DNA from: Aestuariivita sp. | Lineage (GTDB): Bacteria; Pseudomonadota; Alphaproteobacteria; Rhodobacterales; Rhodobacteraceae | Reading direction: 5' to 3' | Length of the DNA: 64,000 nt | Assembly (NCBI GenBank): GCA_018401465.1 | Contig: JAGYKE010000004.1 | Location: 1,116,001 to 1,180,000 of the forward strand | In this document: piece after piece, positions 35,940 to 45,761 of the stretch | How positions within the stretch are numbered: position 1 is the first letter of the stretch | Layout: every line of letters starts with the position of its first letter | Program-made: the position numbers and the translations under genes | Notes under the pieces: generated by a model | The model's input: only the letters and a program-made list of their open reading frames with translations | Databases searched by the model: none | What the model was told of the DNA's origin: nothing

Positions 35940-36779
35940 ATGGCCGCCACGGAGAAGAAGAAACCCGGTTTCATCGTCGAAACCGTGAAAACCGTCGTCT
36001 ATGCCCTGCTGATCGCCGGTGTGTTCCGCACCGTGTTCCTGCAGCCCTTCTGGATTCCCTCGGGGTCGATGAAGGAGACGCTGCTGATCGGCGATTTCCT
36101 CTTCGTCAACAAGATGGCCTATGGCTGGTCCTATGCCTCGTGCCCCAGCGTGCGCATCCCGGCGGTCGGGCTTGATATCGACGCCGAAAACCTTTGCGGG
36201 TTCCTGCGGGGCAACAACAGCCGCATCTGGGGCGAAGAGCCCGAGCGCGGCGATGTCGCCGTCTTCCGCCACCCGGTGACGGGCCGCGATTTCATCAAGC
36301 GCGTGATCGGCCTGCCCGGCGACCGCATCCAGTTCAAGGGCGGCGTGCTCTTCATCAACGAGGTGCCGGTCGAGCTTGAAGACGCGGGCATCTTCGAAGA
36401 GGTGGTGGAGCTTCAGGGCCCCGGCCGCGTGCGCCCGCGCTGCGCGAACGGCGTGGTCGGCATGGGCGGTATCTGCGAAAAGCCGCGCCAGATCGAAACC
36501 CTGCCCGGTGGGCGCGCGCATGTCGTGCTGAACATCGAGAACCGGTCGACCGACAACACCGGCGTCTATACCGTGCCTGCCGGGCATTTCTTCTTCGTCG
36601 GTGACAACCGCGACAATTCTTCGGATTCGCGCATCCCGCAAAGCGCGGGCGGTGTGGGCTTCGTGCCTTACGAAGACCTTGTCGGGCGGGCCGACCGGGT
36701 GTTGTTCTCGTCCGCGGGCGCGTCGCTTTTCGCGTTCTGGAGCTGGCGCGGCGACCGCCTCTTCCACCGGATCGAATGA
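35940..36779 (+). CDS. lepB: Signal peptidase I
   Basis: This 279-residue enzyme cleaves signal peptides on the periplasmic side of the membrane. An N-terminal helix (about 19-35) leads to the nucleophile Ser43 in PSGSMKETL; the general base Lys120 is in [13 protein letters not shown]. Box [15 protein letters not shown], is intact. The ATG at 35940 is preferred over one 16 codons upstream. The stop overlaps rnc by four bases. Confidence 0.97.
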   Translation: MAATEKKKPGFIVETVKTVVYALLIAGVFRTVFLQPFWIPSGSMKETLLIGDFLFVNKMAYGWSYASCPSVRIPAVGLDIDAENLCGFLRGNNSRIWGEEPERGDVAVFRHPVTGRDFIKRVIGLPGDRIQFKGGVLFINEVPVELEDAGIFEEVVELQGPGRVRPRCANGVVGMGGICEKPRQIETLPGGRAHVVLNIENRSTDNTGVYTVPAGHFFFVGDNRDNSSDSRIPQSAGGVGFVPYEDLVGRADRVLFSSAGASLFAFWSWRGDRLFHRIE

Positions 36780-37465
36780 AGCTCTCGGGTGAACTGACGG
36801 CCTTCGAGGACCGGATCGGCCACAGATTTGCCGACCCCGCCCTATTGGTGCGCGCGGTCACCCATGCGTCGGTCGGCACCCCCCACCGCGAAGACAACCA
36901 GCGGCTCGAATTTCTGGGCGACCGGGTTCTGGGTCTTGTCATGGCCGAGGCGCTGCTGGAAGAGGACCTGCAGGCGCGCGAAGGTCAGTTGGCACCCCGC
37001 TTCAACGCGCTGGTGCGGAAAGAGACCTGCGCCAATGTCGCGCGCGACATCGGTCTTGGCAATGTGCTGCGGCTGGGCCGGTCGGAAATGCTGTCGGGCG
37101 GGCGGCGCAAGGAGGCTCTCTTAGGCGACGCGATGGAGGCGGTGATCGCCGCGGTCTACCGCGACGCGGGCTTCGCTGCGGCCAAGGCGATGGTCCTGCG
37201 CCTGTGGGGCGCGCGCATCCGGGCCGTCGAGGACGACGCCCGCGACGCGAAAACCGCGCTTCAGGAATGGGCGCAGGCGCGCGGCATGCAGCCGCCGCTT
37301 TACGTTGAACTGGGCCGCGAAGGGCCCGATCACGCGCCGGTCTTCACCATTGCCGCGCGCCTGGGCGATGGGCGCGAGGCGCAGGCGCAGGCCGGGTCGA
37401 AGCGGCATGCCGAACAGGACGCCGCGCGGGCGCTTCTGACGCGGGCCGAGCGGGAGGAGGGGTGA
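36776..37465 (+). CDS. rnc: Ribonuclease III
   Basis: The 229-residue endonuclease processes double-stranded RNA, including rRNA precursors. The signature [15 protein letters not shown] (41-55) contains Glu45 and Asp49; the second acidic pair is in [15 protein letters not shown]-terminal dsRBD ([14 protein letters not shown]... [13 protein letters not shown]) is present. It overlaps lepB at its start and the EamA gene at its end. The lepB-rnc-era-recO order is widely conserved. Confidence 0.97.
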   Translation: MKLSGELTAFEDRIGHRFADPALLVRAVTHASVGTPHREDNQRLEFLGDRVLGLVMAEALLEEDLQAREGQLAPRFNALVRKETCANVARDIGLGNVLRLGRSEMLSGGRRKEALLGDAMEAVIAAVYRDAGFAAAKAMVLRLWGARIRAVEDDARDAKTALQEWAQARGMQPPLYVELGREGPDHAPVFTIAARLGDGREAQAQAGSKRHAEQDAARALLTRAEREEG

Positions 37466-38331
37466 CCCCCCTGTCCCCCGAACAGCGCGGCGCGGCCTTC
37501 ATGGTTCTGGCGATGGCGGCTTTCGCGGTCGAGGATGTTCTGTTCAAACAGGCGACAACGGACACGCAGGTCGGGGTTGCGCTTCTGTGCGTGGGGCTGG
37601 GCGGGTTTGCCATCTTTGTCTTCCTGTCGCTGCGGGCGGGCGAGGCCATCTGGCACCCCGCGATCCTGTCGCGCGCGCTTGTGGTGCGCACCGTTTTCGA
37701 ACTGGCGGGGCGGCTGGGCTATGGTCTGGCGCTGGCGCTGACGCCGCTCTCGAGCACCTCGGCCATCTTGCAGGCGGCGCCGCTGGTCGTCACGCTGGGG
37801 GCGGTGGTGTTCTTCGGCGAAAAGGTGGGCTGGCGGCGCTGGCTTGCCATGGCGGTGGGGCTTGCCGGTGTTCTGGTGATCCTGCGCCCGGGGCTGGAGG
37901 CGTTCGAGCCTGCGTCGCTTTTCGCGGTGCTGGGGTTGATCGGTTTCGCCGGGCGCGATCTGGCGACGCGGGCCAGCCCGCCCGCCATGTCGACCGCGCA
38001 ACTGGGCAGTCTGGGTTTCGCCGTCCTGATCTTCGCGGGGCTTGTCTATCTGGTCTGGGTGGGCGAGGCGCCGCGCCTGCCGGGGGCGCAGTCGCTGGGG
38101 CTGCTGGCGGCCGCGTCAGTCTTCGGCGCGGCGGCCTATGGTGCCTTGACGCTGGCGATGCGGGCCGGGTCGGTTTCGGCGGTCGCGCCCTTCCGCTATT
38201 CGCGGCTGATCTTCGCCTTTCTGCTGGCCTATGCGGTCTTCGGCGAACGCCCCGATGCCGCGACTTGGGCCGGTGCCGCGCTCATCGTGGGGGCGGGACT
38301 TTATGCCCTGTCGCGGCAGGGGCGCTCATGA
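37462..38331 (+). CDS. EamA/DMT family transporter
   Basis: This 289-residue membrane protein has ten predicted helices in two EamA repeats. The first repeat contains [35 protein letters not shown], of which the pattern P-L-V-V-T-L-x-A is characteristic; the second ends in [19 protein letters not shown]. Such proteins export metabolites or amino acids. The GTG start overlaps the rnc stop. It is an insertion into the usual rnc-era pair. Confidence 0.9.
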   Translation: MTPLSPEQRGAAFMVLAMAAFAVEDVLFKQATTDTQVGVALLCVGLGGFAIFVFLSLRAGEAIWHPAILSRALVVRTVFELAGRLGYGLALALTPLSSTSAILQAAPLVVTLGAVVFFGEKVGWRRWLAMAVGLAGVLVILRPGLEAFEPASLFAVLGLIGFAGRDLATRASPPAMSTAQLGSLGFAVLIFAGLVYLVWVGEAPRLPGAQSLGLLAAASVFGAAAYGALTLAMRAGSVSAVAPFRYSRLIFAFLLAYAVFGERPDAATWAGAALIVGAGLYALSRQGRS

Positions 38332-38390
38332 CGCTGGCGGGCGGCGGCGTTTTCCGCTAGGACGCGCGACCTGAGGCCCAAGGAGTGACC

Positions 38391-39299
38391 ATGACCACAC
38401 GCGCCGGATTCGTCGCCCTGATCGGCGAGCCCAATGCGGGCAAGTCCACGCTGATGAATCGCATGGTCGGCGCGAAGGTGTCGATCGTCACGCACAAGGT
38501 GCAGACGACGCGCGCGCGTATCCGGGGCGTGGCGATGGAGGGCGAGGCGCAGATCGTCTTCGTGGACACGCCGGGCCTGTTCCAGCCGCGCAGGCGGCTG
38601 GACCGCGCCATGGTCAAGGCGGCGTGGGGAGGGGCGGCGGATGCCGATCTCATCGTGCTGCTGGTCGAGGCGCATCGCGGGCTGACAGACGGGGGCGCGC
38701 GGATCCTCGAAGGGCTGGCCGATCTGCCGCGGGGGCGCAAGGTGGCGCTTGCCATCAACAAGATCGACCGGGTCGAGGCGCAGGCGTTGCTTGCCCTGTC
38801 GCAGCGGCTGAACGAGGCCTATCCCTTCCTGCGCACCTTCATGATCTCGGCCGAGCGGGGGTACGGGGTGGACGACCTGCGCCGCTGGCTGGCGGATGAA
38901 CTGCCCGAAAGCCCGTGGCTTTACCCGGAGGATCAGCTGGCAGACCTGCCCATGCGGATGATCGCCGCCGAGATGACGCGCGAAAAGCTGACCCTGCGGC
39001 TGCATCAGGAGCTGCCCTATCAGCTCACCGTCGAGACCGAGAGCTGGCAGGAACGCGACGACGGATCAGCGCGGGTCGATCAGGTGATCTATGTCGCGCG
39101 CGACGGCCACAAGGGTATCTTGCTGGGCAAGAGCGGCGAGACGATCAAGGCGGTCTCGAAAGCATCGCGCGCGGAGCTGGAAGAGTTCCTGGGCCGCAAG
39201 GTGCATCTGTTCTTGCAGGTGAAGGTGCGGCCCAACTGGCAGGACGAGGCGGAACGCTATACGGAGATGGGTCTCGATTTCCGGGACGGGAACGCGTGA
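38391..39299 (+). CDS. era: GTPase Era
   Basis: This 302-residue GTPase is needed for 30S subunit maturation. G1 is GEPNAGKS (12-19), G3 DTPGL, G4 NKID, and G5 ISAERGYG. A C-terminal KH domain with KGILLGKSGETIKAVSKASR (about 241-260) binds 16S rRNA. The ATG at 38391 is five bases behind AAGGAG, and is better than the GTG at 38385. Its stop overlaps the next gene's GTG start. Confidence 0.97.
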   Translation: MTTRAGFVALIGEPNAGKSTLMNRMVGAKVSIVTHKVQTTRARIRGVAMEGEAQIVFVDTPGLFQPRRRLDRAMVKAAWGGAADADLIVLLVEAHRGLTDGGARILEGLADLPRGRKVALAINKIDRVEAQALLALSQRLNEAYPFLRTFMISAERGYGVDDLRRWLADELPESPWLYPEDQLADLPMRMIAAEMTREKLTLRLHQELPYQLTVETESWQERDDGSARVDQVIYVARDGHKGILLGKSGETIKAVSKASRAELEEFLGRKVHLFLQVKVRPNWQDEAERYTEMGLDFRDGNA

Positions 39300-39625
39300 C
39301 GCGGCTTGCGTCGTCGTTCTGGGTGCAGGCCTATCTGACGCGGCTGCGGTTGGCGGACATCCCGGCCTTCGTCACCGCCCATGGCGACGACACGGCGGGC
39401 GCGGTTCTGGTCAAGCTCAACACGCTGGACGGGCGGGCGCGGGCCTTTCAGCGGTCTTTCGATCTGACGAGCGGCGCGCGCGTCTGGGTGGTGCTGGCCG
39501 AAGGCGAGGATGCGGCGGTCGAGGCTGCGGTGGCCCGGCAGCGGAGCTTCGACCCCGATCTCTGGGTGATCGAGGTGGAAGACCGCGCGGGACGGCACCT
39601 GCTGGGCGAAGAGGGGCTGGAGTAG
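39296..39625 (+). CDS. DUF1491 family protein
   Basis: This 109-residue soluble protein has a GTG start overlapping the era stop (GTGA). The sequence FWVQAYLTRLRLADIPAFV, GAVLVKLNTLDGRA and the C-terminal FDPDLWVIEVEDRAGRHLL is the usual DUF1491 pattern seen between era and recO in Rhodobacterales. Function unknown. Its conserved place suggests a link to RNA or ribosome work, but that is inference. Confidence 0.82.
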   Translation: MTRLASSFWVQAYLTRLRLADIPAFVTAHGDDTAGAVLVKLNTLDGRARAFQRSFDLTSGARVWVVLAEGEDAAVEAAVARQRSFDPDLWVIEVEDRAGRHLLGEEGLE

Positions 39626-39655
39626 CGCGGGGCGGAACGCCCCGGACCCCGGCTT
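39626..39655. repeat. Degenerate copy of the GC-rich intergenic repeat
   Basis: GGGGCGGAACGCCCCGGACC continues into CCGGC and is close to the segment GGGGCTCTGCCCCGGACCCC at 24792. The ATATTT part has decayed. It lies between the DUF1491 gene and recO. Confidence 0.45.
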
Positions 39656-39715
39656 ATGTGCAACCGGAAAGAAGCGGCAGTTGCGCTTTGGGTCGGGCCG
39701 GGGAAAGGTCGGCGC

Positions 39716-40441
39716 ATGGAATGGCGCGGCGAAGGTATCCTGTTGACGGTCAGGCGGCATGGGGAAAGTGCCGCGATCATCGACGTATTCACCGAGGAGA
39801 AGGGCCGTCATGCGGGCGTTGTGCGCGGCGGCGCAAGCCGGAAGATCGCCCCGATCCTGCAGCCCGGCGCGCAGCTGGATGTCGCCTGGCGCGCGCGGCT
39901 GGAGGACCATATCGGCGCCTTCACGGTCGATCTGATCCGGTCGCGCGCGGGCGCGGCGATGGGCGGGCGGCTGGCACTGGCCGGGCTGAACGCGGTGACG
40001 GCGCTTCTGTCGTTTTGCCTGCCCGAGCGCGAGGCGCATGCGGCGCTTTACCGGCGGACTGGGATGTTGCTGGACCTGCTGGGGCAGGACGAGATCTGGC
40101 CGCTCGCCTATCTGCGGTGGGAGCTTGCGCTGCTGGAAGAGACGGGGTTCGGGCTCGATCTGTCCGTCTGCGCGGTGACCGGGGCGGATGAGGGGCTGGT
40201 CTATGTCTCGCCCCGCACGGGGCGCGCAGTGAGCCACGCGGGCGCGGGGGACTGGGCCGACCGGCTGCTGCCCCTGCCGCCGGTTCTGCGGGGCGAAGGC
40301 GCGGCGGAAGATGCCGAGATCGTCGCCGCACTGGGGGTGACGGGGTATTTCCTGGGGGAAAAGCTGGCCAAGACGCTGGGCGAAAGGCCCCTGCCGCAGG
40401 CCCGCGCGCGGCTGGTCGAGGAACTGGCGCGGCGGGTCTGA
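39716..40441 (+). CDS. recO: DNA repair protein RecO
   Basis: This 241-residue protein has the RecO N-terminal OB fold ([17 protein letters not shown]... [18 protein letters not shown]) and the helical C-terminal part with [16 protein letters not shown]. RecO loads RecA onto SSB-coated DNA with RecR. I start at the ATG at 39716; an in-frame start at 39656 precedes the family N-terminus by 20 residues. No zinc-finger cysteine set is obvious. Confidence 0.95.
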   Translation: MEWRGEGILLTVRRHGESAAIIDVFTEEKGRHAGVVRGGASRKIAPILQPGAQLDVAWRARLEDHIGAFTVDLIRSRAGAAMGGRLALAGLNAVTALLSFCLPEREAHAALYRRTGMLLDLLGQDEIWPLAYLRWELALLEETGFGLDLSVCAVTGADEGLVYVSPRTGRAVSHAGAGDWADRLLPLPPVLRGEGAAEDAEIVAALGVTGYFLGEKLAKTLGERPLPQARARLVEELARRV

Positions 40442-40458
40442 CCGCCGCGCCGGATCGG

Positions 40459-42147
40459 TCAGCCCAGAAGCCGCCGTGCGATGACCTGTGCCTGAATTTC
40501 CGCGGCACCTTCAAAGATGTTGAGGATGCGGGCGTCGCAGAGGACGCGGGAGATCTTGTATTCCAGCGCGAAGCCGTTGCCGCCGTGGATCTGCAGCGCG
40601 TTGTCGGCGGCGGCCCATGCGACACGGGCACCCAGCAGCTTTGCCATCCCGGCCTCAAGGTCGCAGCGGCGGCCGTTGTCCTTCTGGAAGGCGCTGAAAT
40701 AGGTCAGCTGGCGCGCCACCATGATTTCGACCGCCATCATGGCCAGCTTGTTGGCCACGCGCGGGAAGTCGATCAGCGCCTTGCCGAACTGCTTGCGGTC
40801 CTCGGCATATTGCATGCCGAGGTCCAGCGCCGACTGCGCCACACCGATGGCGCGGGCGGCGGTCTGGATGCGGGCGCTCTCGAAGGTCTCCATCAGTTGC
40901 TTGAAGCCCTTTCCCTCTTCCATGCCCAGAAGGTTTTCGCCCTTCACCTTGAAGTCATCGAAATTGACCGTGTATTCCTTCATGCCGCGATAGCCGAGGA
41001 CCTCGATCTCACCGCCCGAAAGGCCGTCGTCGACGAAGGGGGTGTCATCCGTGCCCGGGGTCTTTTCGGCCAGGAACATCGACAGGCCGCGGTAATCGGT
41101 CGTGTCGGGGATGGTGCGGGCGAGCACGGTCATGACATGGGTGCGCGCGGCGTGGGTGATCCAGGTCTTGTTGCCGCGGATGATCCAGTCGCCGTTGTCA
41201 TCCTTGACCGCGCGGGTGCGCAAGGAGCCCAGATCCGACCCGGTGTTCGGTTCGGTGAAGACGGCGGTGGGCAGGATTTCCCCGCTTGCCAGACCCGGCA
41301 GCCAGCGGGCCTTCTGGTCTTCGGTGCCGCCCGCGATGATCAGTTCGGCGGCGATTTCCGTCCGGGTGCCGAGCGAGCCCACGCCGATGTATCCACGGCT
41401 CAGTTCCTCGGACACCACGCACATCGATGCCTTCGACAGACCGAAGCCGCCGTATTCTTCGGGGATGGTGAGGCCAAAGACACCCATTTCGGCGAGTTCG
41501 TCGATCACCTCCATCGGGATCAGTTCGTCCTTCAGGTGCCATTCATGGGCGTAGGGTTCGACCTTTTCGAGCGAATAGCGGCGGAACTGGTCGCGGATCA
41601 TCTCGAGCTCTTCCTCGAGCCCGCTTGCCCCGAACATGACGTTGGCCTTCTGGTCCTGCATCAGGGCCACAAGGCGCATCCGCGCGGCCTGCGTGTTGCC
41701 CGACTGGGTCAGGGTCATCACGGCGGGTTCCATCAGGGCGCGCATGTCGTCCTGGGTCAGGCCGATATCCTGCAGGCGCAGGATTTCGCCCTGGTTCATC
41801 GGGATGCCGCCATAGATCTGCCAGAGGTATTCACCGAAGGCGATCTGATGGATGAGCTGTTCGATTTCGCCGAAGCGGCCGTCGGCCTGCAGCTTTTCGG
41901 CCCAGGCCTGCATCTGGCGCAGCGATTCGACATACGTGGCAAGCCAGGCAAAGCCATGCGCCGCGGTCTGCTCGGCCTCGAGCCGGGCGGCCGAGATGCG
42001 TCCGCCCTCGGTCACGCTGTCGGCAAGGCGGGCTTTCGCGGCGGCAAGAACCGCGTCCGCGGGCGCGATCGCGCTGCGCGTCAGCGCCAGAAGATCGGGA
42101 AGGATCACAGGGGCTGTGATCGTCAGGTCCTGTCCGTCATGGGCCAT
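40459..42147 (-). CDS. mcd: Acyl-CoA dehydrogenase, probable (2S)-methylsuccinyl-CoA dehydrogenase
   Basis: About 562 residues, much longer than standard acyl-CoA dehydrogenases (about 380), because of a 150-residue N-terminal helical extension. That size and layout match Mcd of the ethylmalonyl-CoA pathway. FAD-binding and catalytic motifs include FTEPNTGSDLGSLRTRAVKD, WITHAARTH and IQIHGGNGF-like LQIHGGNGFALEY. The ATG at 42147 lies eight bases behind AAGGA; the in-frame ATG at 42156 abuts it. It would feed electrons to ETF (etfBA at 52407-54094). Mcd is a probable, not proven, assignment. Confidence 0.82.
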   Translation of the reverse strand: MAHDGQDLTITAPVILPDLLALTRSAIAPADAVLAAAKARLADSVTEGGRISAARLEAEQTAAHGFAWLATYVESLRQMQAWAEKLQADGRFGEIEQLIHQIAFGEYLWQIYGGIPMNQGEILRLQDIGLTQDDMRALMEPAVMTLTQSGNTQAARMRLVALMQDQKANVMFGASGLEEELEMIRDQFRRYSLEKVEPYAHEWHLKDELIPMEVIDELAEMGVFGLTIPEEYGGFGLSKASMCVVSEELSRGYIGVGSLGTRTEIAAELIIAGGTEDQKARWLPGLASGEILPTAVFTEPNTGSDLGSLRTRAVKDDNGDWIIRGNKTWITHAARTHVMTVLARTIPDTTDYRGLSMFLAEKTPGTDDTPFVDDGLSGGEIEVLGYRGMKEYTVNFDDFKVKGENLLGMEEGKGFKQLMETFESARIQTAARAIGVAQSALDLGMQYAEDRKQFGKALIDFPRVANKLAMMAVEIMVARQLTYFSAFQKDNGRRCDLEAGMAKLLGARVAWAAADNALQIHGGNGFALEYKISRVLCDARILNIFEGAAEIQAQVIARRLLG

Positions 42148-42295
42148 GGTCGTCATCCTTTTCGCTCTGCCGGATCACTTAGGGCCTTCGCAGGTGCAGC
42201 GCAACAAAAATACCGAAATACCGCACAGCTCTGACCGAAAGTTACGCGGCGAATTTGCTGATGCAGGCCGCACTGCGCCACAGTAAAGGGGGCGG

Positions 42296-43066
42296 ATGGG
42301 GTCTGTTCTTTCCATTCTTCCGCTGCAGGACATAGCGCTTGCCCTTGCCGTCGCCACCTTCGCGGGCGTGGTCAAGGGGCTGGTGGGCTTTGCCATGCCG
42401 ATGATCCTGATTTCGGGTCTCAGTCTCATCCTGCCGCCCGAGGTTGCACTGGCGGGCCTGATCCTGCCCACGCTGGTGGCGAACGCCATGCAGGCGCTGG
42501 CGCAGGGCTGGCGCGCGGCGGCCGAGTCGGTGCTGCGGTTCCGGGTGTTCCTTGTCGTGGGCGGTGTGGTGCTGGTGGGCAGCGCGCAGCTGGTCGGCGT
42601 CGTGCCGCAGCATGTGCTTCTGCTGGGGATCGGGTTGCCCGTGACGCTGTTCGCGGTGATGCAGCTGGTGGGGGTGCAGTTCCGCCTTGCGCAGCGGTCG
42701 CCGCGGATCGAAGCCGCGGTGGCTGCCTTCGCGGGCTTCATCGGGGGGTTTTCGGGCGTCTGGGGGCCGCCGACGGTGGCCTATCTCACCGCGCTCAACA
42801 CACCCAAGGCGGATTCGATGCGGGTGCAGGGGGTGATCTATGGCCTGGGCGCCGTGGTGCTGGCGGGCGCGCATCTGGGATCGGGCGTGCTGAACACGCA
42901 GACCGCGCCCTTTTCGGCCAGCCTGATCCTGCCGGCCATGCTGGGCATGTGGATCGGGGGGCGCCTGCAGCGGCGGGTCGATCAGGCGCTGTTCCGGCGG
43001 CTGACGCTGATCGTGCTGGTGGTGGCGGGGCTGAACCTGATCCGCCGCGGGCTTTTGGGGATGTAG
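42296..43066 (+). CDS. TauE/SafE family sulfite/anion exporter
   Basis: This 256-residue protein has eight predicted helices and two TauE/SafE repeats; the first has FAGVVKGLVGFAMPM (family G-x-G-F), the second FIGGFSGVWGPPTVAYL. Members export sulfite, sulfoacetate or other organic anions. It is divergent from the acyl-CoA dehydrogenase gene by about 150 bases and ends at a bidirectional terminator with pckA. Confidence 0.9.
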   Translation: MGSVLSILPLQDIALALAVATFAGVVKGLVGFAMPMILISGLSLILPPEVALAGLILPTLVANAMQALAQGWRAAAESVLRFRVFLVVGGVVLVGSAQLVGVVPQHVLLLGIGLPVTLFAVMQLVGVQFRLAQRSPRIEAAVAAFAGFIGGFSGVWGPPTVAYLTALNTPKADSMRVQGVIYGLGAVVLAGAHLGSGVLNTQTAPFSASLILPAMLGMWIGGRLQRRVDQALFRRLTLIVLVVAGLNLIRRGLLGM

Positions 43067-43097
43067 AAAAGCCCCGCGCCTTGGGCACGGGGCTTTT
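43067..43097. terminator. Bidirectional terminator between TauE and pckA genes
   Basis: AAAAGCCCCG and CGGGGCTTTT form a perfect ten-base stem around an 11-base loop. The A and T ends work in both directions, suiting the convergent genes. Confidence 0.9.
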
Positions 43098-43118
43098 GGT
43101 TGTCCTTGCGCGTTCGGC

Positions 43119-44717
43119 TCAGCCGATGGCGGCGGCGCGCACGTCGTCGTCGATATGCGGCAGATATTGCGCGAAGTTGTCCGCGAACATCTGCACGAGC
43201 TTGGCCGCCTGCGCGTCATAGGCCGCCTTGTCGTCCCACGTGCGCCGCGGTTCGAGCAGGAGTTCCGGCACACCCGGCACGGATTTCGGGACCTCGAAGC
43301 CGAAATTGGCGTCCTTGCGGTATTCGGCCTCGGCCAGCGTGCCGTCGAGCGCTGCGGTCAAGAGCGCGCGCGTCGCCTTGATCGGCATGCGGTTGCCCGT
43401 GCCGTAGGCGCCGCCGGTCCAACCGGTGTTGACCAGCCAGCAGGTCGCGCCGTGCTGGGCGATCTTTTCGCGCAGGAGGTTGCCGTAGACCTCGGGACGG
43501 CGCGGCATGAAGGGGGCGCCGAAGCAGGTCGAGAAGGTGGGCTGGGGTTCGGTGACGCCGCGTTCGGTGCCCGCCACCTTGGCGGTGAATCCCGACAGGA
43601 AGTGATACATCGCCTGGGCCGGCGTCAGCCGCGCGATGGGGGGCAGCACGCCGAAGGCGTCGCAGGTCAGCATGATGATGTTCTTGGGGTGCCCGCCCAG
43701 CGCCGTGGCCGACGCGTTCGAGATGTATTCGAGCGGATAGGCGCAGCGCATGTTCGCCGTCAGGCTGTCATCCTCGAAGTCGAGCTCGAACGTCTCGGGG
43801 TCGAAGATCATGTTCTCGATGATCGTGCCGAACTTGGTCGTGGTGGCATAGATCTCGGGCTCGGCCTCTTCGCTCAGCGAGATGGTCTTGGCATAGCAGC
43901 CGCCTTCGAAGTTGAAGGTGCCGCGATCCGACCAGCCGTGCTCGTCGTCGCCGATCAGCACGCGTTCGGGATCGGCCGACAGTGTCGTCTTGCCGGTGCC
44001 CGACAGGCCGAAGAAGACGGCGGTGTCGACCGGGTTGCCCGGCGCGTGGTTGGCCGAGCAATGCATCGGCATGATGCCCTTTTCCGGCAGCAGGTAGTTC
44101 AGCAGCGTGAAGACCGATTTCTTGTTCTCGCCCGCGTATTCTGTGCCGCCGATCAGGATCAGCTTGCGGTCGAAATTCATCGCGATGACGGTTTCCGAAC
44201 GGCAGTCGTGCTTCTTCGGGTCGGCCTTGAAGCTGGGGCAGTTGATGATCGTGAAATCGGCGGTGAAGTCATCGAGTTCCGCGCGGTCGGGGCGGCGCAG
44301 AAGGTGGCGGATGAACAGCGAATGCCAAGCCAGTTCGGTGACCATGCGCACGTTGATCGCATGCGCGGGATCGGCGCCGCCGATCAGGTCCTGCACGAAA
44401 TAGTCACGGCCCTTCATGTGATCGAGCATGTCGGCATGAAGCGCGTCGAAGCCTTGCGCCGACATGGCGGCATTGTTGTCCCACCAGATCTTGTCGGCGA
44501 CGCTGTCGGTCTTCACGACATGCTTGTCCTTGGGCGACCGGCCCGTGAACTTGCCCGTGGTGACCAGCAGCGCGCCGCCCCGGCCGAGCGTGCCTTCACC
44601 GCGCTGGATCGCGGTTTCCACAAGCGCCGGTTCCATGAGGTTGTAATGCACCTGGCCAAGCCCGGTGATGCCCTGATCTTCAAGCCGGAACCGCGGGTTC
44701 ACCCGTCCTGTGGTCAT
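43119..44717 (-). CDS. pckA: Phosphoenolpyruvate carboxykinase (ATP)
   Basis: This 532-residue cytosolic enzyme converts oxaloacetate to PEP for gluconeogenesis. Kinase-1a P-loop [13 protein letters not shown] lies near residue 235, and the metal/substrate sites are seen in [21 protein letters not shown], and [11 protein letters not shown]. Length is typical. It is transcribed away from chvI. Two LacI-type half-palindromes lie 100-130 bases upstream. In Sinorhizobium, pckA is controlled by PckR and by ChvI; both could apply here. Confidence 0.97.
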   Translation of the reverse strand: MTTGRVNPRFRLEDQGITGLGQVHYNLMEPALVETAIQRGEGTLGRGGALLVTTGKFTGRSPKDKHVVKTDSVADKIWWDNNAAMSAQGFDALHADMLDHMKGRDYFVQDLIGGADPAHAINVRMVTELAWHSLFIRHLLRRPDRAELDDFTADFTIINCPSFKADPKKHDCRSETVIAMNFDRKLILIGGTEYAGENKKSVFTLLNYLLPEKGIMPMHCSANHAPGNPVDTAVFFGLSGTGKTTLSADPERVLIGDDEHGWSDRGTFNFEGGCYAKTISLSEEAEPEIYATTTKFGTIIENMIFDPETFELDFEDDSLTANMRCAYPLEYISNASATALGGHPKNIIMLTCDAFGVLPPIARLTPAQAMYHFLSGFTAKVAGTERGVTEPQPTFSTCFGAPFMPRRPEVYGNLLREKIAQHGATCWLVNTGWTGGAYGTGNRMPIKATRALLTAALDGTLAEAEYRKDANFGFEVPKSVPGVPELLLEPRRTWDDKAAYDAQAAKLVQMFADNFAQYLPHIDDDVRAAAIG

Positions 44718-45023
44718 GTCTGTCGGTCTCCTGTGACGGCCGCATGGATCCCGAGGGGGCGGCGGGTGGCGCGCTCATAACACGAGGTTTCGAGGAGTGA
44801 ACAGGTCGCTTCCATGCAGTTAGCGCCACCAATTTCGGGGTTAGCGCAATCAGGCGCCGACCTTGGGCGACAACCTGCCGGATAGAGGCTTTGTTAGGGA
44901 AATTGTGTCCCAATCGACACCATTGACAGGCCCGGACCGCAGTTAAGGATTGATTCGGAAGGCCAAAACAGCGATGAATGCGAAAAAAATGCAGGTACAA
45001 CGAGCAGTATAAGGGCTAACCCC
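44718..45023. other. Divergent control region between pckA and chvI
   Basis: This non-coding stretch of about 300 bases holds the promoters of both genes. GTTAGCGC occurs as a direct repeat at 44819 and 44840, each part of an imperfect GTTAGCGCTAAC palindrome. TTGACA (44933-44938) faces chvI but I see no clear -10 element at the right distance. Confidence 0.6.
44819..44851. promoter_or_regulatory. Paired LacI-type operators upstream of pckA
   Basis: GTTAGCGCCACC (44819-44830) and GTTAGCGCAATC (44840-44851) each match 10 of 12 bases of the LacI-family palindrome GTTAGCGCTAAC, and their starts are 21 bases (two helical turns) apart. A PckR-like regulator is the expected binder by analogy with rhizobia. 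No lacI gene is in the window. Confidence 0.5.
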
Positions 45024-45725
45024 ATGTCAAAGATTGCACTTGTCGATGACGACAGGAATATTCTGACGTCCGTTTCCATGACACTCGAAGCCGAAGGGTT
45101 CGAGGTCGAGACCTACAATGATGGTCAGGCGGCGCTGGACGCGTTCAACAAGAAACTGCCGGATATGGCCGTTCTCGACATCAAGATGCCGCGCATGGAC
45201 GGGATGGACCTGCTGCAGCGGCTGCGCCAGAAGACGACGATGCCGGTGATCTTCCTCACCTCGAAGGATGACGAGATCGACGAGGTTCTGGGCCTGCGCA
45301 TGGGCGCGGACGATTATGTGAAGAAGCCCTTCTCGCAGCGTCTGCTGGTCGAACGCATCCGCGCGCTTCTGCGGCGGCAGGAGGCGGTGAACGGCGATCT
45401 GATCGGCGACACGCCCGAAACCAAGGTGATTGAACGCGGCAATCTCCGCATGGACCCGCTGCGCCATTCCGTGACGTGGAAGGGGCAGGACGTGTCGCTG
45501 ACAGTGACGGAATTCTTGCTGCTGCAGGCGCTGGCACAGCGCCCGGGCTTCGTGAAAAGCCGCGACCAGCTGATGGACGTCGCCTATGACGATCAGGTCT
45601 ATGTCGACGACCGCACCATCGACAGCCACATCAAGCGCCTGCGCAAGAAGATGCGCAGCGTGGACGAGGAATTCTCGGCCATCGAAACGCTCTACGGCAT
45701 CGGGTACCGCTACAACGAAGAATGA
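45024..45725 (+). CDS. chvI: Response regulator ChvI
   Basis: This 233-residue OmpR-type regulator has a receiver with acidic pocket DDD (8-10), phosphoacceptor Asp52 in [11 protein letters not shown] and Lys in [12 protein letters not shown]. The winged-helix domain has [12 protein letters not shown]-like [24 protein letters not shown]. Partnered with ChvG 36 bases later. ChvGI senses acid and envelope stress and controls host adaptation in rhizobia and brucellae. An adjacent pckA points to its known tie to carbon metabolism. Confidence 0.95.
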   Translation: MSKIALVDDDRNILTSVSMTLEAEGFEVETYNDGQAALDAFNKKLPDMAVLDIKMPRMDGMDLLQRLRQKTTMPVIFLTSKDDEIDEVLGLRMGADDYVKKPFSQRLLVERIRALLRRQEAVNGDLIGDTPETKVIERGNLRMDPLRHSVTWKGQDVSLTVTEFLLLQALAQRPGFVKSRDQLMDVAYDDQVYVDDRTIDSHIKRLRKKMRSVDEEFSAIETLYGIGYRYNEE

Positions 45726-45761
45726 CGCCCTCGCCCTGACAGGCCTTCCGGAAGGTTGAAG

